From Adiantum capillus-veneris (lineage: Eukaryota; Streptophyta; Polypodiopsida; Polypodiales; Pteridaceae), in contig CM043960.1 of the NCBI GenBank assembly GCA_014529385.2, forward strand, positions 28,549,396-28,613,395: DNA of 64,000 bases, read 5' to 3'. Made by a program: the position numbers and the translations under genes. Positions 1 through 9,952 of the stretch are shown piece by piece. How positions within the stretch are numbered: the first letter of the stretch is position 1; each line of letters begins with the position of its first letter. The notes beneath the pieces were generated by a model. The model was not told where the DNA came from. It did not search any database and was given only the letters and a program-made list of their open reading frames with translations.

Positions 1-297
1 GCGGCATGGGCGGAACCGGGCTCATTGCTGGAGATCTTGTTGGAGAGCTTCAAGCTCCTGAAGAACAGCAGGACCCAAGAGGTGGACTTCCTCAAGCATC
101 TCATCGTCTTGGCATTTGACCACAAGGCATATGAGAGATGTGTGGAGGTGCACCCCCTCTGTTACCAAGTGAGGACGGACGGCATTGACTTCTCGAGCGC
201 CAAGCCTTACATGAGCCATGACTATGTGAAAATGATGTGGAGAAGAATAGAGTTCCTCAACAACGTTCTTGCCATGGGCTATAGCTTCATCTTCTCG
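1..297 (+). CDS. Putative glycosyltransferase, nucleotid_trans family, 5'-partial exon
   Basis: The frame is open from base 1 and encodes 99 residues that resemble the N-terminal half of the plant nucleotide-diphospho-sugar transferase family (PF03407, At4g15970-like). Seen: a segment reading LKHLIVLAFDHKAYERC, a VHPLCY block and an MMWRRIEFL block directly before GYSFIFS, the order known for this family. The exon ends at a codon boundary before GT (298-299), and the exon at 6477 resumes with DAD, giving the DxD-type metal/nucleotide-sugar motif. Family members are Golgi type II membrane proteins; the membrane anchor and start codon would lie upstream of the window. The sugar donor and acceptor cannot be told. 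No stop or frameshift is seen here, so this is probably a live host gene. Confidence 0.85.
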
Positions 298-438
298 GTA
301 TGCCTCTATCCTTCCTCAAATTCTGTCTTACATTTCAGTTTTTATGAGCCCTATGACTTACTAATGCAATGTAGTCATTAGCTTGTAATATATAATGAGC
401 TTTCATCGAGTTTGGATAATTATTTTTTGGAAATTATT

Positions 439-1480
439 TCACACAATCTCTCCCGTCCAAAATAATGGGTTAAACGAATTGTTTTCAAAAAGTGAGATCA
501 TCCTTGATTTCTCAATACTGCACTTCGACCCTACTGTAAAGGTTTGTACAATCTCTAGAGCCTTCTTAACTATCTGAGGACAAGCTTTCACGAAGAGGAG
601 GGAGTCATCTGCAAAGAGTTGCTGGTCATTCCCTGGCAGGCTCAACCCTTGGATCCCTCCCCTCGTAGCACTGGCTTTTAGCATTGTCGCCAGGGGGTGA
701 GAACCTATGGCGAAAAGCAAAAGGGCTAGTAGGCATCCCTGCTTGATAGATCTTTTGACTTCAAATTAGCCCACAATTCTATTGTTGAAAACGGAGCTCA
801 GCATGGCTACTAGCACTGAGAGTGCGAATCAAGCGATAAAGTAGAGGTCCAAACCCGAGCGTTTTCATGACATCTTCTATGAAAGACCAAGTGATCCCAT
901 CGTAAGCTTTGTCCAGGTCAAGCTGGAGAAGAATGCACTCTTGCTTGGTAAGGGTAGCATACTCAATGCCCACCACTCGCTGCAAGGACGTTGTCATATA
1001 TAGACCTTCCTTTAATAAATCGGTGCTAATGTGGGGTGATGGCTTTGTCCAGGAGAGGGGAGCTGATTTTGAGGGAAATAGATTTGGCAATAATTTTGTA
1101 AGCCACTGACATCATAAAGATGGGCCGCCATTGTTTCAATTGAGAGAAACAGACTTGTTTTGGGATAGGTTTTATGAGCCCTCACTTAACATTGGAGTCA
1201 AGAGTCCCTTCAATTAGTGCCTAGTTAGCCATGCGCCTGATTGGGGATTTGAGATCATCCCAAAACTCAATGATGAACTCAATGGTCAAACCATCCCATC
1301 CAGGGGACTTCTAGGCTTACCTAAAGTTTGCAAAGCAACCGAGCATTCGTCTTCCAAAAATGCCTTTTCCAATAGGTTGGCTTCTGCTTGGGAGACAGTG
1401 CTGGAAATTGCAACCTTTCCTTAGGGGTCTAGCCCTGCACATGCATGGCACTTTTGTGATAGGCCTTCTTGGTGAAGAGC
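439..1480 (-). pseudogene. L1-type LINE reverse transcriptase relic
   Basis: Read on the minus strand, fragments in several frames give RT landmarks in order: a KSPGWDGLT-like block near 1300, IKPIPK and QWRPI blocks near 1130-1180, LLQLDLDKAYDGITW (780-1090), and LFADDSLLF with the catalytic ADD (439-720). The fragment ends in the thumb region; the C-terminus and polyA tail are absent. A frameshift lies between about 720 and 780, and several stops occur upstream. It is antisense to the host gene and inside its intron. L1-type assignment rests on the FADD motif and is reasonably safe. Confidence 0.75.
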
Positions 1481-1632
1481 ATGCCATTCAGAGGCCCCTT
1501 CCCAATAGACGTGTGGGCCTTTGAAAATAAGCCTTCACTAGGAAGGGCAAGTTTTGAAAATGCCCTTCAAAGATAAATTCTATAAAATAGCCCAAAAAAA
1601 ATCAAAGTAGAAGATTGCTTAGTTAAAACATG

Positions 1633-2044
1633 AGCCTAAGTTCTAAGGTGTAGCTCGGATGTGCTGCATTCATGATTGACTCATTTTAGTTTGAGCTTTG
1701 TGGTGGTAGGAAGTTTCTCCGATATATTATAATTTGCTGCCGTGTGTTGCTTTGTCTTCCTATCCATTGGACATGTTGGGGTGGGGTGGCAAGGACCTCG
1801 ATGTGGTGGCATCCGCTGCTCAAGATCTGTGTCCAAATATATTGTTTGTAAGATCCTAGTCTTTATGGTGTTTATGCTCCTTGTGGCATGTGATGCACAT
1901 GGGGTTTTCATGGTCTATAATGGTGGGTTGCAGGTCCATATAAAAGCCAAGACACTTCTAGTGTTTTTATTCTTTAATATAAATAGCTCCTATTGAGCAT
2001 TGCTTATATTTTTTTAAAAAAAACAAAGCCTAAGCTCTAAGGTG
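1633..2044 (+). mobile_element. 5'-truncated LINE 3' end with target-site duplication
   Basis: An 18-bp direct repeat with one mismatch (1633-1650 and 2027-2044, beginning AGCCTAAG) flanks about 376 bp ending in an A-rich tail (2015-2026). Just before the tail is a short stem-loop (1986-1998, GCTCC...GAGC) and a TATAAAAGCC segment shared with the LINE end at 5440-5812. No coding region survives. This is the structure of a target-primed reverse transcription insertion that stopped in the 3' UTR. Confidence 0.75.
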
Positions 2045-2404
2045 GTAAAATATAAGTTTAAATTTATTAAAATTTGAATCCCACCACCTAAATCAAAGAA
2101 GAGATAAGACTTTTTATATGTTATTTTTAATTAAGACCTTCAAAAAAGCAAAATACGACAAGATTTCAGAGTGGCAGCTCACTAGTTATGCTTTTTATAC
2201 AGATGTAGATGCTTTGCAATGCAAAGTCTGATGCAACCAGACTTGTGATGTGTGCAACGTGCATGATGATTCTAGAATCTAGCGACCTCTAAGCTCCTCC
2301 TCTAATGTCCTAGCCTCTAGCGCACGTGTGACTACAATTGAGTTTGGGCATGAATCTTTTAAAGGAAATGAGGAGATAGCATTGAGGCTCAAGGAAACAA
2401 GTCA

Positions 2405-2407
<3 letters not shown>

Positions 2408-2451
<44 letters not shown>
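2408..2451. repeat. (TC)n microsatellite
   Basis: Uninterrupted TC dinucleotide run of about 22 units. Confidence 0.97.
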
Positions 2452-2454
<3 letters not shown>

Positions 2455-2863
2455 GCATTTCCGGCCTCTGCATGGCTTCACATGAGAGATGAACACTTTC
2501 TATGTACACTTGTTTCTCTCTTTGCGCCATCCACTGCCCTCTCTCCTACTTGCAGCTGTAGCATGCAAGCAGGAGCATGCCCGTTGAAGGGCCACTATAT
2601 GCCAAGAGAATCTTGAACCACATCTTGGCCCCTAGCCTCTACCCTTGCACAAACTCGTTGATCATGTCATCCATGCCTTTGTTGCAATAGGCATTTACCA
2701 AGACACCTTCCTCTTTCTTCCTCTTAGAGGGCCTTACCTCATTGAATTGCCTCCCTCCTCTTCCTTTTGTCAGAGGGCCTCACCTCACAAATGTCCCTCA
2801 AACTTGCACACTCTTGCATACTCTTCTTGTGGCACATGTTGGCTAAAGTGAGTGCTCTCAAGA

Positions 2864-2916
2864 TGTGTGTGTGTGTGTGTGTGTGAGTGAGAGAGAGAGA
2901 GAGAGAAAGAGAGAGA
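2864..2916. repeat. (TG)n-(GA)n compound microsatellite
   Basis: A TG run passes directly into a GA run with one AAA interruption. Confidence 0.95.
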
Positions 2917-3598
2917 CGTGAATACTAATGGTGATGCTTTTGGAGGGAAGAGGAGCAAACACATTTAAAGTATAATATACCATTATTCTAAAAATTTACT
3001 AACCATCAAATTTAATTAAAGAATACCTAATGCTAGCTACTCTTAAGTATGGAACAACAAAAGATACACCAAAAGCAAGTGAATATTTAAGGGGTATTGA
3101 GTGACGGGTTGGTGCATTTTTGCCTTGCATGATGACGGGCAAAGTGTATGATGGCCCTTCCTCTCTAAAGGCCAACTAAGGGAATTCCTCTTCCCTAGGA
3201 AGGACAAGGACACCCTTCAATTTCCAGGCCTGCTGGGAGATCGTCTTGCTTACATAAGTCTAGCCTTTCCAACTAAATGCGAGCAAGAGATGAATACTCG
3301 AACCTATTGTGTTGGAGTAGAGGTCCATTTTGAGTTCAACGCATCTATAGAAAGAGCTAGTTGCTAGTTAATTTTGTTCTTCACTCTTTTTGGCCTCCCC
3401 CAAAGGGGTCAGGCTTTAGTGATGCTTCTCTTTTTCCTAATGAAAAACGAAGTTATTTTCAAAAAATGTATTTTTTTTTTATTGGTTGGCTGAGAGAGAA
3501 GACACTCATTACAAAGATAGACCTTAGAAAACACTCAATGGCTGTTGAGAGTACCCAATCTGAAAAAAATATTCATGGAGAATCTTGAGTGATTTTCT

Positions 3599-3606
3599 CC
3601 CCCCCC

Positions 3607-3645
<39 letters not shown>
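3599..3645. repeat. C10-(TG)n compound simple repeat
   Basis: Ten C residues followed by about 18 TG units. Confidence 0.95.
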
Positions 3646-3647
<2 letters not shown>

Positions 3648-4034
3648 TCACTAGAGCTGGAGATACACCAGTGCACAACAACAAATGAGAGTATAGCAGC
3701 AAGTCAAATTGTTGGGCTTCAAGCCTGCAACTGTTAGTTGAGGCAACGGGGCCTACGTAGTGAAGGTGTGTCAATTTTTCTTTCCTCTCTAATCGATCAA
3801 TTGTCGCCTCTGCTCAAAGTATGACGCCCTTAGTTGGAGAGTGGCAAAGGCAAGAGAAGAAGGCGGGATTGTGCAGAAAGGGAACGCAGTAATTTTAAGG
3901 AGTTTTGACTCCTTACAAGTATAGTAGTTGGTTTTAATGTAGTTTTTGTTTCTTGCTCCTTGCCCTCTTTGTGCATGTTGCACATTTGCAACTTCTGCTT
4001 CTAGCTTTTGAACTTTGATAAGATAAGGCAGTTG

Positions 4035-4036
<2 letters not shown>

Positions 4037-4088
<52 letters not shown>
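4037..4088. repeat. (GA)n microsatellite
   Basis: About 26 GA units without interruption. Confidence 0.97.
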
Positions 4089-4091
<3 letters not shown>

Positions 4092-4604
4092 ACCTACGAT
4101 CACATGCACTCTGGACGCACAATCAATGACGATCATAAGCTAAATTGAGACAGAATTATATGTGCAGTTTATGGCTAAACTACAGTTGCATGAAATAATC
4201 AGATGGAGCAAATCTAGTACACAAGAGACCTGCCTAGGCATTGATCAATGCCACGATCATGAGGATCCTGCAGCCCAGGACGATGCAAAATTGCGCTCCT
4301 ACAGTAATTTCCTGATTGGCATAGCCCAAGTGGTAGAGTAGACACATATGCGATTGGCAAAGTAGAGGCAAACACTCACACATGGACGTGGCGATGGAGA
4401 GAGGGGACAATGTCCTGAACATAATCATGTGCGAAAGACTTGGCTTTTACGGAAGCATAGAAGCACATTGAATTACACATGCTCGCAACATGATACTTGA
4501 TTTGGATCTCCCTAAACTTCAATGGAGATCATTAAACAAAGATTATTTTTATCATCAACCTTGATTCATCCAACATCAACTTATGTGTTGCTTTTCAATC
4601 CTCG

Positions 4605-4702
4605 GTTTGAATGTCCATGGAGGATAGCTTTGGTGAGAAACATACCTTAGTCCTTGCTTTGGTTGTCCATCAAGGATAGGTTTGCTGATAAAGAAACCTT
4701 AG
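4605..4702. repeat. Degenerate tandem duplication, 52-bp period
   Basis: Two copies (4605-4650 and 4657-4702) share GTCCAT, AGGATAG and the terminal ACCTTAG at the same spacing, with several substitutions. No coding meaning is seen. Confidence 0.6.
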
Positions 4703-4924
4703 GCTCATTGCGTTGTTTTTTTTTAATGAGGTTAGCTTAGATTGGTGTGTCCTTTTCATTGGCAGGCCTGATTTTGTCACTTGTTTAACATGGGCCTTGT
4801 ATGTTTACAAAATATTTTCTCTTCCTTTTACCATTTTAATAACCACATTGATAATTTTGTTGAAGCTCGTTACCAAATCAACCTGTCAATTGTCGTTAAA
4901 TGGATGTTCTCGTCAGGGTCGATG

Positions 4925-5430
4925 CCGGATTCAAGCCCCGACACGACTCACCAAAGCCAAGCTGCCCAAGGAAAGCCACCGCGAGGAATGAGAACCTACA
5001 GTTTCGAGCACTGGTGCCCTCACAAGAAGTTTTGGAAAAAATTCTCACAATATTTCCCACATTGTGACGTACCTCAACATCATTAGCGTCTGTGAGGGAG
5101 GCGCCGCAAACCTAGCTAGGTACGATTGGGGGCAGGGGACCGCCGGCCCGGTGAGGGGGCCGGGGTTCCCCTGCCCCCAATCGTACCTAGCTAGCTATGC
5201 GGTGCCTCTCGAGCCGAAGGTCATGATGTTATGCACTGTATGAAAAACACTGAAAAAGACTCTATTTTCCTACACGAGAAAATTTCTAAATCTTCCTGTG
5301 CCTACGTGGCACTAGTGAACGTCCTCAATTTCAAAAACCTTTTGACTTTGTAATGGTAACAACTACTGCCACATAGGCAAGCCGCATAGCGCTCGAAATT
5401 TATCATTGCCCGAGTCGTGGGGGTGAGGCT
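4925..5430. mobile_element. Large foldback (inverted-repeat) element in the intron
   Basis: The two halves are inverted copies of each other around a centre at about 5153. Pairing is perfect for 28 bp in the core (5112-5139 with 5167-5194) and degrades outwards, but matched blocks persist: GAGGCRCCGCA, AACATCAT, a GAAG/TTTRGAAA/TTCTC block (about 5025-5050 against 5270-5300), TTTCGAGC and an outer ACGACTC (about 4940 against 5412). This looks like a foldback transposon or MITE. No target duplication could be fixed, so the outer limits are approximate and the superfamily is unknown. Confidence 0.6.
5100..5205. repeat. GC-rich near-perfect hairpin core
   Basis: Left arm 5112-5139 and right arm 5167-5194 are exact reverse complements over 28 bp. 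The stem continues inwards through a GC-rich CCGGCCC/GGGCCGG stretch to a loop near 5150-5155, and outwards with mismatches (GGCRCCGCA). On either strand the RNA would form a very stable stem; as part of a pre-mRNA intron it could be a small-RNA precursor, which is inference only. Confidence 0.9.
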
Positions 5431-5439
5431 CACCCCAAT

Positions 5440-5812
5440 AGCCTAATTCCTCATGCGGTGTCCTTGCAAATGATCTCCGTGGTGGTGTGTCTCAACTGGT
5501 GGTCGGTAGGATTCTTCTGTGAGGTTTGGTGGAGAAGTTGTATTGGTGGGTGGTAGACTTCCCCTGCAAGGTGGCCTCCCTCACCCCATCTCTTGTCATG
5601 TTTGCGCATTTATTGGCAGTGCAGCTTGTAGGTGTATGGATGATAGTCTTTGCTCTCTATTGTTGGGTTCGGGCTTCATATAAAAGCCCCTTGAACCCAT
5701 TTGAACTCAGGGCACGGTCTATGTCTGAGTATGCTGAGTAGTTTTTTGGTTTTCTTTAATATTATGTAGCTCACTTATTGTGAGCATTGAAAAAAAATAA
5801 AAAATAAAAAAA
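5440..5812 (+). mobile_element. LINE 3' UTR and A-rich tail
   Basis: The segment carries a TATAAAAGCCCC block and a stem-loop (5769-5785, GCTCAC...GTGAGC) four bases before an A-rich tail (5789-5812). Layout and motifs match the LINE ends at 1651-2026, 10850-10991 and 11700-11815. No coding sequence remains, and I could not find the matching upstream target duplication, so the 5' limit is approximate. Confidence 0.6.
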
Positions 5813-6323
5813 TGGCTTCGTTCAATCCCACCCTTTTCGTAGTAAGCAATTCCATTGTCATCAAGTTTTCATGTTTAACAAGATTTAACAAGCCATTCAT
5901 AATTGCCATCAAAAAATTTGTAAGCTTATCATTTTTTGGTTGCTTATTGTTTTTTAGGTGAAAATCCATGGAATAGGCCGTGCCAATTTTGCAAAGAGGT
6001 TTATTAAATAGAATCTAAGGAGATGCCTTGTGTAGGAAATATGGAGGTGGTGACACATGGATTAAAACATAATTCACAAGATATATTGCACGGTTTTGTA
6101 CCCTCGAGGGAGTAAACTATATATAAACCCTCTATATCACGTACGTTCAAAGATTATTTTAAAACTCTTTAATCTGTTGATTTTTCATGAATAAAATGGA
6201 CCTCTTTTCTATTATAGATCTGTGTAAACCTTTTTTTGTTGGGTACCCTTCTGTATGTTAAATAAGGGTAAAATTCTTTTATGTTGAGAACTTGCGTGTT
6301 ATGTTGACATATTTATAGATGAG

Positions 6324-6341
6324 CCCCCCCCCCCCCCCCCC
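6324..6341. repeat. Poly-C run
   Basis: Eighteen consecutive C residues, 135 bp before the splice acceptor of the terminal exon. Confidence 0.95.
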
Positions 6342-6476
6342 TCTCCTCTTCAAAACACACACGGAGAGTATGTGAAAAAAAGGTGTTTGCAAGCTTTGCT
6401 TCATGAATATGATCAATAAATCTGATGAGTTAATTGTATTTATACTCATCTTATGGGTGGCATTTGATGTTTACAG

Positions 6477-6962
6477 GATGCAGACATAATTTGGCTTCGA
6501 AATCCCTTCCCTCTCTTGCTACCCTCTAGAGATTTTGAGATCACCACAGACAGGTATAATGGAAATCCAAACTCTCATGACAATGCTCCGAATGGCGGCT
6601 ATACATTTGCGCGCTCAAATAAGAGAACAATTAAGTTCTACAAATTTTGGTACGACTCTAGATTGAAATATCCTATCAAGCATGACCAAGATGTTTTTAT
6701 AGAGATTAGACACAACAAAACCATGAAGGATATAGGGGTGAACGTTGGGTATTTGGACACTAAATTCTTTGCTAGTTTTTGCTCTTACTCTGTCTACCAC
6801 ATGAACTTAGCGGCCACAATACATGCTAATTGTTGTAATGGTCTTCATAATAAGATCAGGAACCTTAAAATGTTACTTGATGATTGGAAGCACTTCAACA
6901 TCGACAATCAAACACAGAGGGTGTGGCAAAGACCAAATGGGTGTACATTGAAACCCGTTTAG
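6477..6962 (+). CDS. Putative glycosyltransferase, nucleotid_trans family, terminal exon
   Basis: This exon encodes 161 residues and a TAG stop. It opens with DADIIWLRNPF, the DxD-containing core of PF03407 proteins, followed by an NGGYTFARSN block, FYKFWYDSR, a HDQDVF block and an HANCC block near the C-terminus; all are family landmarks in the expected order. Together with the upstream exon it covers most of the catalytic domain (about 260 residues; whole proteins are usually 350-420). No frameshift or stop interrupts it. Known: several paralogues act on cell-wall or arabinogalactan glycans. Inferred: a similar Golgi role, substrate unknown. Confidence 0.85.
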   Translation, partial: DADIIWLRNPFPLLLPSRDFEITTDRYNGNPNSHDNAPNGGYTFARSNKRTIKFYKFWYDSRLKYPIKHDQDVFIEIRHNKTMKDIGVNVGYLDTKFFASFCSYSVYHMNLAATIHANCCNGLHNKIRNLKMLLDDWKHFNIDNQTQRVWQRPNGCTLKPV

Positions 6963-7388
6963 TTAACCACCACACATTTTGATCATACTTCCTGTTCTTA
7001 GTGCAGGTGTGAATTGAAAGGTATTGAGAAATTATGGGGCTTCCTCTATTGCTCTGGGGGTTCTCCATTCAATACCCCCCTATATAACTGCATTCGTGGG
7101 GTATTAAAAAACCCCTTCTTTTAACATTTGCGAATGAATAAAATGGTTCCTTATTTTTAGGAATTTTTTTAAAGATTGAATATAAAAATATTTTATTTTA
7201 ATGTATTTATGTTAAATTGCCTAAATTTTTTGCATTTCTAAACCCTTTCTTTCGAACTCACGTTATACATTAACATGATTACATAATGCACCCCCCGAGC
7301 TCTATTGATTTTTTGAAGAATTATGCCTAGGAAAGTTAAATTATCGTCGTCGTACATACAAAAATAGAACCTTTTGGGTTGTGCTAGT
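6963..7388. other. 3' flank of the glycosyltransferase gene
   Basis: AT-rich sequence after the stop codon, presumably 3' UTR and intergenic DNA. AATAAA occurs near 7137 and could be a polyadenylation signal. Nothing else is recognised. Confidence 0.4.
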
Positions 7389-7473
7389 AGCTTAGATATA
7401 ATTTGTTTTTTTTTCGTACTCACAATTGTGAGTTGAGAGAATTGTGAGTTGGACGATCCAGCTTAGATATAAT
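7389..7473 (-). mobile_element. Minimal LINE insertion: 57-bp stub with perfect 14-bp TSD
   Basis: A perfect 14-bp direct repeat (7389-7402 and 7460-7473, AGCTTAGATATAAT) flanks 57 bp. Read on the minus strand, the insert ends in the stem-loop ACTCACAATTGTGAGT (7418-7433) followed by CG and a poly-A tail (poly-T 7405-7414 on +). The stem-loop is identical to that of the larger LINE ending at 10991. It is a reverse-transcription product that aborted almost at once. Confidence 0.85.
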
Positions 7474-7711
7474 CTTAATTAGGGTGTTTCATTTTGCAAA
7501 ACATCCGAGGTTTTGATATAGAGAAAAGTTGTAAGAGGTGGTTGTATTTTAGGTGCGTTATGACGTTATATATATTGGCTATCGAGTTGAGGTGGACATC
7601 ACTTTCTAGCAATTCTGAAATATGGTGTTGTATGGGACCTAAATAAAAGTCCTACTTTCCATGTACCCTAATTTGCCGTTTATATCTCAATATTATTAAG
7701 TCTCTTTAGAA
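7474..7711. other. AT-rich spacer
   Basis: No coding potential or repeat is recognised between the LINE stub and the next LINE. Confidence 0.4.
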
Positions 7712-8023
7712 GTTAGAATACAAATTTATGGATTGATTGACTAAACAGGACCAAGCTTGGGCTATCATGACCAAGGAAATGCTTGATGCAGTAAAACTTG
7801 GATTAAAAGGGGGACAGAGGAAGGGGTGGTGATGCACGACAAACTTCTCGCCCCGAACTGGTCTTATCTTAGATCTGGTGGACTCTCAGGGGAGTTGATG
7901 AGGATGTGCGAAAGTGCAGCTGAGGTTTTGGAATGGGGGGAAGTAACCAGATACTTTAAGAACTCCATTTCGCACTGGTCCCCTTGGCTCTTTAAAATAT
8001 TGTGACCGCCGTAAAGCCCCTAT

Positions 8024-8415
8024 TTGATAGAAATGGCCAGGAATGTGAATAATAAGGGGCTCGTTCGAGTAGAGCAATTATGGGATGGCAACAAGAAGTG
8101 CTGGAAAACTGTTGACTCTTTAGTCATTCAATTTCATCTGAATGGCTTTGAGATCTTACTAGTCTACAGGGTGATGAAAGAGCTTGATAAGGTTGTGATG
8201 CCAATTTGTGAATCCAACTTGGAATGGGACGCTTGGAGATGGCCCGGGAGTAGCCTCTTTTGGAAACCACATTCTAAAGGCATTTACCATGCATTAATGC
8301 ACGAAGCTAATTGGTGTATCCCCCTCAACAAATTATGGAAGAGGCACTGGACGAAAAAACGGTGGGAGGGAGTCTTGGAGAACATCTGGAAGCCAAAGTG
8401 GCCTCAGTATATGAA
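8024..8415 (+). pseudogene. LINE ORF2 C-terminal region, part 1
   Basis: An open stretch reads through blocks such as NNKGLVRVEQLW, WDAWRWPG and WKRHWTKKRW, typical of the segment between the RT domain and the zf-RVT domain in plant L1 ORF2. It ends in a tryptophan-proline-rich block where the solo LTR begins. Upstream (7740-8020) the same element continues with stops and frameshifts. Confidence 0.7.
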
Positions 8416-9119
8416 TGTGAGGTCCCCAACCCCGAGAAGATTGGGGCGACTTGATAGATGACCTTCCTTTATTTTACTTTTTCCGTTGATGACACCCTAC
8501 TCCGTTTCCACAAAGTAGAGATACGAGCAACAGAAGAGAAGAAGTCCTCTATCCATCGTTCACGTGGTTATAAGGGTCATACGCCACAAGCCAGGTCGAT
8601 AAATCTAAGATTAGAGTGAAGTTGTTTCCTAACGTAAAGATGAAATTCCATTGACATATTTAGAATCCATAAACAATGTCTTTTTCCCCAGGTTTAAGAG
8701 GCACGGTCGTCATTTATAAACCATAAATATGATATGAGACTTAGTTTAAACTAACTAGTAATCCTGTGGGCACGTAGATTTAGGACATCACAACTCTTGA
8801 CGCAATGAGTTTCTAATTTCACTTCTCTTAATAAGAGGGAGTGGAGAGTTTCTCGACTAATCGAGACCACCCATCCTTGATTGGCAACCTGAGCCAGCCC
8901 CCACTTTTCACCCCACACTCACACTTTTTACCACACTGTTTTACATATACAAATATTGTTCCTTAATTAATTCCAAACGCAATACCAAAACAATTACAAC
9001 AAGGCCTAAAGAAGACAGTTCTATTATTCAACAAAAATAACTTTTCTAATTTCTCATGAGTTGTCGCTACCCATGAACTTCCTCTATCTAACCAACAGAG
9101 CCCTTGCAAAGGATTTATT

Positions 9120-9261
9120 TGCTAACCGCAACCTTGCCATCTCGCTAACCGCAAGACATCCCGCTATCCGCGAGGCATCCCGCTAACCGCGAGGAACAAA
9201 AGAGAGCTGATGACCTCAGCTTAATTTTCGCTAACCGCGAAATCACCTCGCTACCCACGAG
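9120..9261. repeat. Array of CGCTAACCGCGAG motifs inside the solo LTR
   Basis: Copies of CGCTAMCCGCRAG start at 9143, 9162 and 9181 (exact 19-bp period), with diverged copies at 9120, 9229 and 9249 and a possible one near 9064. The motif is much more GC-rich than its AT-rich surroundings. In the minus-strand transcription unit it lies downstream of the TATA box, in the R/U5 part. Confidence 0.8.
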
Positions 9262-9320
9262 AAACAAAAGATATTCTTTCAACAATTCTTTTCTTTAAAT
9301 GATTCTTCAAACATGATCAA

Positions 9321-9725
9321 TTAATTCTTCATATCAATCAGTAACCACTTATCAAACAATAAAAATTTATTAAGCAATAGCAATTCAACAAACAATGACA
9401 ATTTATCAAACAGTTCTTTCACTAATCTATGAAAATATATGCTTGTTTCTTGTGATAGAATCATGTTTCTTGGACAGTTTAAGGGGTTTTGCTTAGCTTC
9501 CCAAATCATCATGAATAGCAATGTAAAATTATAAATTTGTCTGACCGGATTAGCGACATGTTCGATTACCTCTTGTGTTTGAGGTTGGACGACTTCGACT
9601 TCTTTTGCAACCAATACCTCCGCTTGAGCAACATTTGGAGTAGTTGATGCCTTCCTTTGCACCTTCCTTGGAGGTGGAGCAACATGAGCGTCCTTCAAGC
9701 TTTGAGTCACTCGCTTCGGGGCCAT
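9321..9725 (-). CDS. Hypothetical 134-residue frame within the LTR
   Basis: An ATG frame about 220 bp downstream of the minus-strand TATA box starts MAPKRVTQSL and is basic and proline-containing for the first 35 residues, then hydrophobic. The start resembles many gag proteins, but there is no domain I recognise, and the hydrophobic half looks like translated AT-rich sequence. It may be a chance frame. Confidence 0.25.
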   Translation of the reverse strand: MAPKRVTQSLKDAHVAPPPRKVQRKASTTPNVAQAEVLVAKEVEVVQPQTQEVIEHVANPVRQIYNFTLLFMMIWEAKQNPLNCPRNMILSQETSIYFHRLVKELFDKLSLFVELLLLNKFLLFDKWLLIDMKN

Positions 9726-9942
9726 CGTATCGATGTAGAGAAGAAGAAAAGAGAGAAGAGAACTCCAGAATTCCAAGGGCAACAGAACGATGATAGAGAA
9801 AGATTTGGAGATGGAGATGGCTTGAAAGTAAGAGCTCGAGGGAGAGAGGTTGAGGGAGAGAAGGTAACTCCAACGTCAAAGCAAGAAAGCTTTCGCTTCT
9901 GAGAGTGTGTATCTGTGTCTCCATAGTGAAGGGAGAGGGTCC

Positions 9943-9952
9943 TTTATATAGG
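9943..9952 (-). promoter_or_regulatory. TATA box of the solo LTR
   Basis: On the minus strand the sequence reads TATATAAAGG, about 200 bp before the first long ATG frame. The position fits the U3/R boundary of an LTR. Confidence 0.6.

Larger units (their letters stand above)
2045..4600. other. Intronic stretch with microsatellites, no recognised gene
   Basis: The stretch holds microsatellites (listed separately) and AT-rich sequence. Minus-strand frames at 3789-4136 and 4234-4428 encode, respectively, a short coiled-coil-like segment (KLEAEVANVQ) and a hydrophobic 64-residue stretch. They could be relics of one host gene on the minus strand, but I recognise no family and would not call a gene. 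Confidence 0.4.
298..6476 (+). other. Phase-0 intron of the glycosyltransferase gene, 6,179 bp
   Basis: The donor is GTATGC after the TCG codon and the acceptor is TTTACAG before GAT. Joining the exons keeps the frame and restores a family-typical DAD motif. The intron is invaded by an antisense L1-type RT relic (439-1480), a LINE 3' end with target duplication (1633-2044), microsatellites, a large inverted repeat (4925-5430) and another LINE 3' end (5440-5812). The stretches 5813-6320 and 6342-6470 are AT-rich with no feature I recognise; a C run lies at 6324-6341. Confidence 0.8.

Noticed and set aside
4234..4428. Minus-strand hydrophobic 64-residue frame as a membrane protein gene
   Set aside because: No family match, no neighbouring exon that I can define, and short frames of this size are expected by chance.
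9120..9261. CRISPR-like array in the solo LTR
   Set aside because: Repeats are 13-19 bp with no unique spacers of constant length, and the DNA is plant nuclear with LTR ends around it.
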